A program made the position numbers and the translations under genes. The notes beneath the pieces were generated by a model. The model was not told the DNA's origin, ran no database searches, and saw only the letters and a program-made list of their open reading frames with translations. A DNA stretch of 5,005 nt from Campylobacteraceae bacterium (GTDB lineage Bacteria; Campylobacterota; Campylobacteria; Campylobacterales; JALSKU01), in NCBI GenBank assembly GCA_015488975.1, contig WFMT01000059.1, positions 1 to 5,005 on the forward strand. The letters are read 5' to 3'. How positions within the stretch are numbered: position 1 is the stretch's first letter; each line of letters begins with the position of its first letter. Positions 1-5,005 of this stretch are shown in pieces.

Positions 1-486
1 CCATTTTTTTACCTCTATTGCATTTGTCGGACAAACTTTCACGCAAAATCCGCAATTAGTACATTTGCTATATTCGATTTCCGGTCTAAATAGTCCAAAA
101 AAACTGATAGCATTATCTAAGCATAATTCTTTACAACTAAAACACATCGTCTTGTTCCAACTAAGACATTTTAGCATATTTATAACTACTTTTGCATTAA
201 CATATTTTTTATTATTTGTATCCAAAACACCAAAATTACATACTTTTGCACATTCATCACAGTAAGTGCATCCTCCTTTTGCAAAATCCAATACAGGTGT
301 CTTATCATCTTTTATAACTATGATATTTTCGTCACAGGCATTTTCACAAACTCCACCACATTTAAAACACTCTTTTTCAAAAGTAAATTTATCATTGCTG
401 TATGGCGGTCTTATATCAAAGCTCTCTTGCTTTTCTTTTTTAAAAGAAGATGCAAGAGAGCTAAACAACTCTCTTCTTTGTATCAT
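1..486 (-). CDS. napF: NapF, cytoplasmic four-cluster ferredoxin (3' end outside window)
   Basis: NapF is a cytoplasmic iron-sulfur protein that, in studied bacteria, interacts with NapA and is thought to help its maturation before Tat export. The frame opens at ATG 486-484, overlapping the napB TGA as ATGA, and stays open for 162 codons to the window edge. NapF proteins are about 160-170 residues, so only a few codons are likely missing. Sixteen cysteines fall in four motifs: C40-x2-C43-x3-C47-x3-C51, C73-x2-C76-x2-C79-x3-C83, C107-x7-C115-x2-C118-x3-C122 and C142-x2-C145-x2-C148-x3-C152-P. The N-terminus reads MIQRRELFSSL, a twin-arginine-like start without a hydrophobic core, so it is not an export signal. 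A weak GGGGTGA (503-497) 10 nt upstream plus the overlap suggest coupling to napB. Residues about 9-22 are encoded by a strong inverted repeat. It could be called a generic 4Fe-4S protein, but position and cysteine spacing favour NapF. Confidence 0.93.
   Translation of the reverse strand, partial: MIQRRELFSSLASSFKKEKQESFDIRPPYSNDKFTFEKECFKCGGVCENACDENIIVIKDDKTPVLDFAKGGCTYCDECAKVCNFGVLDTNNKKYVNAKVVINMLKCLSWNKTMCFSCKELCLDNAISFFGLFRPEIEYSKCTNCGFCVKVCPTNAIEVKKW
421..461 (-). repeat. Strong inverted repeat / mRNA hairpin inside 5' napF
   Basis: On the coding strand GCTCTCTTGC (461-452) and GCAAGAGAGC (430-421) are perfect 10-bp complements. Inside them, after one unpaired A (451), TCTTCTTTT (450-442) can pair with AAAAGAAAA (439-431) with a single A-C mismatch, closing on a small A-rich loop. 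The total is about 18 pairs. The stem begins 23 nt after the napF start codon. Only three Ts follow it (TTTGATA), so it is not a convincing intrinsic terminator. Confidence 0.7.
454..475 (-). promoter_or_regulatory. Alternative, competing hairpin at the napF start
   Basis: AAGAGAG (475-469) can pair over 7 bp with CTCTCTT (460-454), with an 8-nt loop. This uses the same arm that forms the larger 461-421 stem, so the two structures exclude each other. The pairing is visible in the sequence; any regulatory role is inference. Confidence 0.35.
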
Positions 487-1103
487 TTGATTGTATTCAC
501 CCCAACATCATAGTTTTGGCTTAAATTAGATCTTTTTAACTCTTTAGTAGTTATAAAATCCGGCTTAAAAGTATTTTTAACCAATGGCTTTGCATTTGAT
601 TGAGGGATGTGGCATTGAGTACAATTATATCTTCCGGGGTATAATTTACCATGAGTAGAAGATGCATATACCTTATTACCGTCTGTTTTTGCTACCACAT
701 GACCGTCTAAAGAAAGTTTACCTTTTTTTCCAACAACATAAGTCGGTCTCCAATTCATAAAGTGAGACTTTGGTATTGGGGTTGCATGTACGCTTTTTGC
801 AACCTCAGGCAAATGGCATCCCAAACATGCATTATTATTTTTTGTTATCGGTACAAGACCAACTACGCTATGTGGGATTAATGGAGGTGCGTTAACAAAA
901 GATCTATCTATTGTTTTTGCAGTTCCAGGTGCTGCTTTTGTAAATGTAGCACTTTCTGGAGTTATCCCTTTTTCACTAAATACGCTAGCTTTTCTCAAGC
1001 TCAAAGAAGTAGCACTAATATCTCCTCCACTCGTTGTAGCACATCCCATGACAAACAGTCCTGCCGCAGCAAGACTAAGAGCAATTTTACTAATTTTTTT
1101 CAT
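483..1103 (-). CDS. napB: NapB, dihaem c-type cytochrome subunit of nitrate reductase
   Basis: NapB is the small periplasmic subunit that hands electrons from the quinol dehydrogenase to NapA. The preferred start is the ATG at 1103 (206 residues), because AAGGAGAG lies ahead of it with a 9-nt gap after AAGGAG. An in-frame ATG at 1124 would add only MKKERKI and has no comparable site. Two haem-binding motifs are present: CLGCH (93-97) and CTQCH (161-165). The surrounding blocks are family hallmarks: PPLIPH (73-78), PIPKSH (109-114) and RYNCTQCHIPQ. His78 and His114 are the likely distal haem ligands by family comparison. The N-terminus is a signal peptide (MKKISK, then a hydrophobic core) ending in VMGC, with Cys21 the only cysteine outside the haem motifs; this may be a lipobox. 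The gene overlaps napH by 14 nt and napF by 4 nt (ATGA). Length is slightly above the usual 150-200 residues. Confidence 0.97.
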   Translation of the reverse strand: MKKISKIALSLAAAGLFVMGCATTSGGDISATSLSLRKASVFSEKGITPESATFTKAAPGTAKTIDRSFVNAPPLIPHSVVGLVPITKNNNACLGCHLPEVAKSVHATPIPKSHFMNWRPTYVVGKKGKLSLDGHVVAKTDGNKVYASSTHGKLYPGRYNCTQCHIPQSNAKPLVKNTFKPDFITTKELKRSNLSQNYDVGVNTIK

Positions 1104-1923
1104 TATTTTTCTCTCCTTTTTCATTATTGTTTTTAACTTTTAAAAAAAACCCAAGAGCATTATCATCGCATACATCAATGCATCTTCCGCAATTTGTACA
1201 TTCACCGGAAGTTATAGGTATGGACTCTTTGTCAATCATATATAAAACCTCTACTTCGGGACAGACAACTTTGCACTTCATACATCCCGTGCAAGCTTGA
1301 GCATTATGCCTAACTTTAAGTAGCCTGAATTTGCCAATTATTGAGTAAAATCCACCAAGTGGACACAAATGCCCACACCAGCCGTTTTTTAATACAAATA
1401 AATCAAACAAATACAATACTGCGATAGTAGCCCATCCAAAACCCATCCCAAAAATTAAACCTCTATGAACCATAGATATCGGTGATACAAACTCAAAAGC
1501 CGCCAAACCTAAAAAAAATGAGATAATCAAACTGATTACAATAACCCAATATCTCAAATTTCTGGTTGAAGGTTGTCTTTTTGAAACCATATCAAATCCA
1601 AATCTTCTTCTAGTCCAATTTGCAGCATCAGTTATAATATTGACAGGGCATACCCAAGAACAAAAAGCTCTTCCGCCAATTACAGCATAAAATAGTAAGA
1701 TTATTGCTGCTCCTATTAGGAGATTTGACGAAATTACAGCTCCGGCTACAAACATTTGAAGTACAGCATAAGGATCACTAAGAGGAATTTTACCAAAGAG
1801 AAATGAAGTGCTGAGGTTGCCTGTAAGTATTTTCCATCCATAATAATTTCCTGTGAAGAAAAGTAGAAGTATTGATATTTGAACAATTCTTCTTGCTATT
1901 AAAAATTTACTATTGCTAATCAT
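1090..1923 (-). CDS. napH: NapH, membrane quinol dehydrogenase subunit
   Basis: NapH is the inner-membrane half of the NapGH menaquinol dehydrogenase that replaces NapC in this operon type. The 277-residue protein shows four hydrophobic segments (about 13-30, 55-83, 125-145 and 157-180). The family's two C-x3-C-P motifs, CSWVCP (88-93) and CGHLCP (183-188), follow the second and fourth segments. With both termini inside, these face the cytoplasm, which agrees with the nearby RRR (105-107). The C-terminal domain carries two ferredoxin motifs: C211-x2-C214-x2-C217-x3-C221-P and C242-x2-C245-x2-C248-x3-C252. The ATG at 1923-1921 overlaps the napG stop by 8 nt and has AAAAGGA 7 nt upstream. The Asn/Lys/Glu-rich tail (about 264-277) is low complexity and is encoded by the duplicated sequence that also carries the napB start, which it overlaps by 14 nt. 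The related family NosH/CcoG-like ferredoxins is ruled out by context. Confidence 0.97.
   Translation of the reverse strand: MISNSKFLIARRIVQISILLLFFTGNYYGWKILTGNLSTSFLFGKIPLSDPYAVLQMFVAGAVISSNLLIGAAIILLFYAVIGGRAFCSWVCPVNIITDAANWTRRRFGFDMVSKRQPSTRNLRYWVIVISLIISFFLGLAAFEFVSPISMVHRGLIFGMGFGWATIAVLYLFDLFVLKNGWCGHLCPLGGFYSIIGKFRLLKVRHNAQACTGCMKCKVVCPEVEVLYMIDKESIPITSGECTNCGRCIDVCDDNALGFFLKVKNNNEKGEKNNEKN
1096..1128 (-). repeat. Short direct repeat (21-nt period) at the napH/napB junction
   Basis: The 12-mer AATAATGAAAAA occurs at 1128-1117 and again at 1107-1096 on the coding strand, exactly 21 nt apart and therefore in frame. In the napB frame it gives MKKERKI followed by MKKISKI; in the napH frame it gives the NNNEKGEKNNEKN tail. 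It looks like a small tandem duplication that has since diverged, though A-rich low complexity could mimic one. Confidence 0.6.
1111..1118 (-). promoter_or_regulatory. Shine-Dalgarno site deciding the napB start
   Basis: AAGGAGAG on the coding strand lies between two in-frame ATGs (1124 and 1103). It is downstream of the first and correctly spaced for the second, so translation should start at 1103. The site is inside the 3' end of napH. Confidence 0.85.
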
Positions 1924-2797
1924 TTAACAATCCTTTTAAGTCGTTTAACTTATCTATGGCTTTTCTCTCACTTCTTTTATCTATTGTATGTATGGATTTA
2001 GCCTCCTTTAATCTTTGTTGATCTTTTGGGCTCCAACCTTTTACATAATGAGTCCCAACTTTCCCCATCGAAATCTCTCGAGGCAATACAAAAATAGCAG
2101 CTTTTTCAACAATACAAGCATGCTCACAAAGTCCACAACCGGTACAAAAATCACTATGCACAACAGGAAGCAAAAATGCATGTTTTCCTGTTCTTTTATT
2201 CATTTGCATATCAATTGTCAAAGCTTTTCCCATAAGTGGACAAGCTCTATAACAAGCATCACATTGAAGACCCCAATAAGCAATACAACTCTCTTTTTGT
2301 ATAACAGCAAGACCCATTTTTGCCATATTGATATCTAATTTTTTTGTCTTTTTGTTTGTTACGCTTGTTATATTGAGTGCGCCGCTAGGACATGCTGGTA
2401 CACAAGGTATATCATCGCACATAAAACAAGGATTTTTTCTTGCTATAAAAAATGGAGTACCAAGAGGTTTATTGTCTCCTGGTTTTGCAAGCCTTAGAGT
2501 TGGATCTTTCGTTCCTATCCTTTTACCTTTTTCATTATAGATAATATTTCCATCTCTATTTCGGCAAGCTTCAACGCATAAACCGCATTTTATACAAGTT
2601 TTTAAAAAATCACTCTCTTTAAGTGCTGCCGGTGGACGAAGTAAAAGTTTGTTTGCTTTTGCTTCATCTACATATGCACTCCAAGTAAGACCGCCAAGTA
2701 CAGCCAATCCTAAGCTTCTAGTTATAGAGAGAAACTCTCTTCTGCCTTTACTTAGTGGCTGCTTGTATGATTTTACTTTTTGATGATCTTGGCTCAA
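1916..2797 (-). CDS. napG: NapG, Tat-exported ferredoxin-type quinol dehydrogenase subunit
   Basis: NapG is the periplasmic iron-sulfur partner of membrane protein NapH; together they oxidise menaquinol and pass electrons towards NapB/NapA. The 293-residue product has a Tat signal (GRREFLS, Arg19-Arg20, then a hydrophobic stretch at about 29-41). Four [4Fe-4S] motifs follow: C68-x2-C71-x2-C74-x3-C78, C124-x2-C127-x4-C132-x3-C136-P, C171-x7-C179-x2-C182-x3-C186-P and C218-x2-C221-x2-C224-x3-C228. This is the NapG/MauM pattern and normal length. The start codon is TTG (2797-2795), chosen because AAGGA (2808-2804) sits 6 nt upstream and because it leaves an n-region of normal length ahead of the Tat motif. 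The gene begins 12 nt after napA stops and its last 8 nt overlap napH. The C-terminal tail (about 255-293) is charged and has no recognised domain. Confident in function; the start is slightly less certain. Confidence 0.97.
   Translation of the reverse strand: MSQDHQKVKSYKQPLSKGRREFLSITRSLGLAVLGGLTWSAYVDEAKANKLLLRPPAALKESDFLKTCIKCGLCVEACRNRDGNIIYNEKGKRIGTKDPTLRLAKPGDNKPLGTPFFIARKNPCFMCDDIPCVPACPSGALNITSVTNKKTKKLDINMAKMGLAVIQKESCIAYWGLQCDACYRACPLMGKALTIDMQMNKRTGKHAFLLPVVHSDFCTGCGLCEHACIVEKAAIFVLPREISMGKVGTHYVKGWSPKDQQRLKEAKSIHTIDKRSERKAIDKLNDLKGLLND
1931..1937 (-). promoter_or_regulatory. Shine-Dalgarno site of napH
   Basis: AAAAGGA on the coding strand, inside the 3' end of napG and 7 nt before the napH ATG (1923-1921). 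It supports that start and suggests translation of napH is coupled to napG. Confidence 0.7.
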
Positions 2798-2803
2798 ATT
2801 TTT

Positions 2804-2808
2804 TCCTT
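2804..2808 (-). promoter_or_regulatory. Shine-Dalgarno site deciding the TTG start of napG
   Basis: On the coding strand AAGGA lies just after the napA stop codon (TAA at 2812-2810) and 6 nt before the TTG at 2797-2795. The spacing is good and no ATG competes nearby, so TTG is read as the true start. Confidence 0.75.
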
Positions 2809-2809
2809 T

Positions 2810-5005
2810 TTATACTTTATAAATTTTTACTGCACATTTTTTATAATCTGTTTGTTTTGACATAGGACAAGTTGCATCCAAACAAACTTTATTAATAAAA
2901 ACTTTTTCATCAAACCAAGGGATAAATACCAAACCTCTTGGAGGTCTATTCCTTCCTCTGGTTTCAATTCTTGCTTTTACTTTACCTCTTCTGCTTTCAA
3001 TCCAAGCTAAATCACCTCTTTTTAAGCCTTTGGACTCAGCAGTTTTAGGATTCATAAAACATAATGCTTCAGGAGTTGCACGGAAAAGTTCCGGTACTCT
3101 CATAGTCATAGTTCCACTGTGCCATTGCTCCAACAACCTACCTGTACATAGCCAAGTATCATACTCATTATCCGGCATTTCAGGAGGATCCATATAAGGT
3201 CTGGCAAATATTTTGGCTTTATTTTTGAGTGATGTTTTCTTTTTAACTCTTACGCCTCTTAAGTCACCATGAGGAAGTGCTTTTGCAATAGGTCCATAAA
3301 ATGCAAATTGTACATTTGGCCCTGCAAAATGCTTAACATAAGGGTCATAATCGGCATTAAATCTCCAAAGAGTCTCTTTACCGTTTACTACCGGCCATCT
3401 TAATCCTCTTACTCTTTGATATACATCAAAAGGTGCCAAGTCATGACCATGACCTCTTCCAAAGTCAGCATACTCTTCCCAAAGGTATTTATGAATAAAG
3501 AAACCGTATCCTTTAAATACTTTGCCGTCACTTCCAACTACATTTCTTTCATCTCCAAATACTTCACTATCATCATATCCTCGCTGGATTGGATCATTAA
3601 CTCTATCGGCTTTATAAGATTTTCCTCTTTCGTTTGCAAAAAGGATTTCATACATTGTCGTATCGCCCCTATATCCCATAGCTCTAGCGTCTCCTCTGAC
3701 ATCAGGCAGTTTTTTACCGTTTCTTAGAGTATATGGACCCCATAAATCATCTACTGTAAATCTTTTTGAAAGCTCAACCCATTGCCAAGTATCGCTCATG
3801 GCATTTCCTACAGGAAGAACCTGTTGTCTCCACCATTGGCTTCGTCTCTCGGCATTTCCATAAGCTCCCCATTTTTCATATATCATTGCACTTGGTAACA
3901 CCATATCTGAAACCATAGCAGAAATTCCCGGATATCCGTCACTTGTAACCAAAAATAAATCTTTTACTTCTCTTGCCGCTTTTATCCAATGTTTCGCACT
4001 TGCACTGTCTTGATATGCATTACAAACATTAACCCAGGCAAATTTAACAAATCTGTCTTCTATGTCTCTGTGAATTTTCATAATATGTTGATTTCCAACC
4101 GGATTTAGAGTATTTTCCGGTATATGCCATCTTTTTTCAGCAATAACTCTATGTTTTTTAACTTTCACCATCAAATCCGCAGGAAGTCTGTGGGTAAATG
4201 TCCCGACTTCTCTAGCAGTTCCGCAAGCACTTGGCTGACCTGTTAATGAATAAGCACCATTGCCGGGTTTTGCTTGTTTATTTAATAAAAAGTGAACATT
4301 ATATGAGAGTGTATTTACCCAGCTTCCACGAGTATGTTGATTCATACCCATTGTCCAAAAGCTTACTACTTTTCTTCCTTTTTCAATATAAAGATTTGCT
4401 AATCTTTGAAGTTTTGCTTTAAAACTGTTTATATCTTCATCAGGATCACCTTTTGAAACAGTTGCAACATAATCAAGCGTATAAGGTGCAAGTGACTTTT
4501 TGTACTCTTCAAAACTTATTTCCCAGTGTTTTAAAGTTCCAGGAGTATTTTTCATAGTATCACCAGCTTTGTATCCATAAGGCTCAAGTGCTGGACCTTC
4601 TCTTTGTCCGACTATTTTACTCATTTCTTTATTGATAGTTTGCATCTCTTTTGCATCATATCTTCCGGCACTGCCATTTGCTCTAACAGGAGTTAAGGAC
4701 GGCTCACCTTTTCTTCTCATGCCATATCCTAAATTTACAGGACCGGCAGCAAAAATAATATGTTTTTTTACAAAATCCCAGTCGATTGATTCAGGATGAT
4801 TGTAAACTATTTCTCTTGCTATATAGTTCCACATCAGCATATCTGCTTGGGGTCTAAAAATGATAGTATCATCAGCTAAATCACAAGTTCTGTTTGTATA
4901 AGTTTGAATACTTACGACTTTTACATGATTTGGATCACTTAATTTTCTATCTGTACATCTTGACCATAGTATCGGGTGCATTTCAGCCATATTCGAACCC
5001 CATGC
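2810..5005 (-). CDS. napA: Periplasmic nitrate reductase catalytic subunit NapA (5' truncated)
   Basis: NapA reduces nitrate to nitrite in the periplasm at a Mo-bis-MGD centre. The reading frame is open to the window edge: five codons (AWGSN) precede the first visible Met at 4990, which is the internal GSNMAEMHP motif and not the start. About 731 residues are visible. Epsilonproteobacterial NapA is about 925 residues, so roughly 195 N-terminal residues are missing, including the Tat signal, the [4Fe-4S] motif and the Mo-ligating Cys. Counting from Met 4990, recognisable NapA blocks are FWTMGMNQHTRG (211-222), SLTGQPSACGTAREVGTF (248-265), GAYGNAERR (375-383), FGRGHGHDLAPFD (510-522), RGLRWPVVNGKET (528-540) and the C-terminal molybdopterin-binding domain from about 608 (TGRLLEQWHSGTMTMR through ETRGRNRPPRG, 676-686). 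The end KKCAVKIYKV matches the usual NapA tail. It stops at TAA, 12 nt before napG. Three segments look longer than in enterobacterial NapA (see findings). First gene of the operon in this group. Confidence 0.98.
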   Translation of the reverse strand, partial: AWGSNMAEMHPILWSRCTDRKLSDPNHVKVVSIQTYTNRTCDLADDTIIFRPQADMLMWNYIAREIVYNHPESIDWDFVKKHIIFAAGPVNLGYGMRRKGEPSLTPVRANGSAGRYDAKEMQTINKEMSKIVGQREGPALEPYGYKAGDTMKNTPGTLKHWEISFEEYKKSLAPYTLDYVATVSKGDPDEDINSFKAKLQRLANLYIEKGRKVVSFWTMGMNQHTRGSWVNTLSYNVHFLLNKQAKPGNGAYSLTGQPSACGTAREVGTFTHRLPADLMVKVKKHRVIAEKRWHIPENTLNPVGNQHIMKIHRDIEDRFVKFAWVNVCNAYQDSASAKHWIKAAREVKDLFLVTSDGYPGISAMVSDMVLPSAMIYEKWGAYGNAERRSQWWRQQVLPVGNAMSDTWQWVELSKRFTVDDLWGPYTLRNGKKLPDVRGDARAMGYRGDTTMYEILFANERGKSYKADRVNDPIQRGYDDSEVFGDERNVVGSDGKVFKGYGFFIHKYLWEEYADFGRGHGHDLAPFDVYQRVRGLRWPVVNGKETLWRFNADYDPYVKHFAGPNVQFAFYGPIAKALPHGDLRGVRVKKKTSLKNKAKIFARPYMDPPEMPDNEYDTWLCTGRLLEQWHSGTMTMRVPELFRATPEALCFMNPKTAESKGLKRGDLAWIESRRGKVKARIETRGRNRPPRGLVFIPWFDEKVFINKVCLDATCPMSKQTDYKKCAVKIYKV

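Noticed and set aside
414..461. Intrinsic terminator at the napF inverted repeat
   Set aside because: Only three Ts follow the stem on the coding strand and none on the other side, and it lies inside an intact reading frame.
448..486. Twin-arginine sequence RRELFS at the NapF N-terminus as a Tat export signal
   Set aside because: No hydrophobic segment or cleavage site follows; the next residues are charged (KKEKQES) and NapF proteins are known to be cytoplasmic.
65..490. Two plus-strand open frames (65-265 and 266-490)
   Set aside because: They lie opposite napF, whose sixteen motif cysteines leave no doubt about the coding strand; their products are low-complexity and resemble nothing known.
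2015..2540. Plus-strand open frames opposite napG (2015-2338 and 2328-2540)
   Set aside because: Antisense to four conserved [4Fe-4S] motifs of NapG; no ribosome site or recognisable domain.
2726..2740. Small inverted repeat AGAGAG-TTT-CTCTCT in napG
   Set aside because: Only 6 bp with a 3-nt loop, and it arises from codons of the conserved Tat motif (RREFLS); expected by chance, unlike the longer napF structure.
3416..4422. Plus-strand open frames opposite napA (3416-3727 and 4231-4422)
   Set aside because: Antisense to highly conserved NapA blocks; a by-product of AT-rich codon use.
4988..4990. Met at 4990 as the NapA start codon
   Set aside because: It is the Met of the internal GSNMAEMHP motif; the frame continues upstream to the edge and about 195 residues, including the metal-binding N-terminus, would be missing.

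Overview
This window is a piece of a periplasmic nitrate reductase (nap) operon, all of it on the minus strand. In transcription order it reads napA (5' end cut by the window edge), napG, napH, napB, napF (3' end cut by the other edge). I recognise all five genes. Apart from a 12-nt gap between napA and napG, the genes overlap each other. There is no intergenic stretch of any size, no RNA gene, no mobile element and no CRISPR array. The nap promoter must lie upstream of base 5005, outside the window.

The order napA-G-H-B-F, with napGH in place of napC and napA as the first gene, is typical of Campylobacterota (the former Epsilonproteobacteria; Wolinella and Sulfurimonas-type operons continue with napL and napD). 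The AT-rich, lysine-rich coding sequence (GC in the upper 30s per cent by eye) and the long NapA with extra segments fit this. I cannot name the genus. Presence of napF argues against Campylobacter jejuni, whose operon lacks it.

How the parts work together: NapH (four membrane helices, two cytoplasmic [4Fe-4S] motifs) and NapG (Tat-exported, four cluster motifs) form the menaquinol dehydrogenase. Electrons pass to the dihaem cytochrome NapB and then to NapA, which reduces nitrate to nitrite in the periplasm. NapF is a cytoplasmic multi-cluster ferredoxin thought to help mature or load NapA.

The pathway itself is well known, so I do not claim a new system. The points that merit a second look are local. 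They are a long perfect inverted repeat with a competing alternative pairing just inside napF, a possible lipoprotein anchor on NapB, a 21-nt in-frame duplication that makes two candidate napB starts, a TTG start for napG, and a possible next gene starting at the extreme edge.
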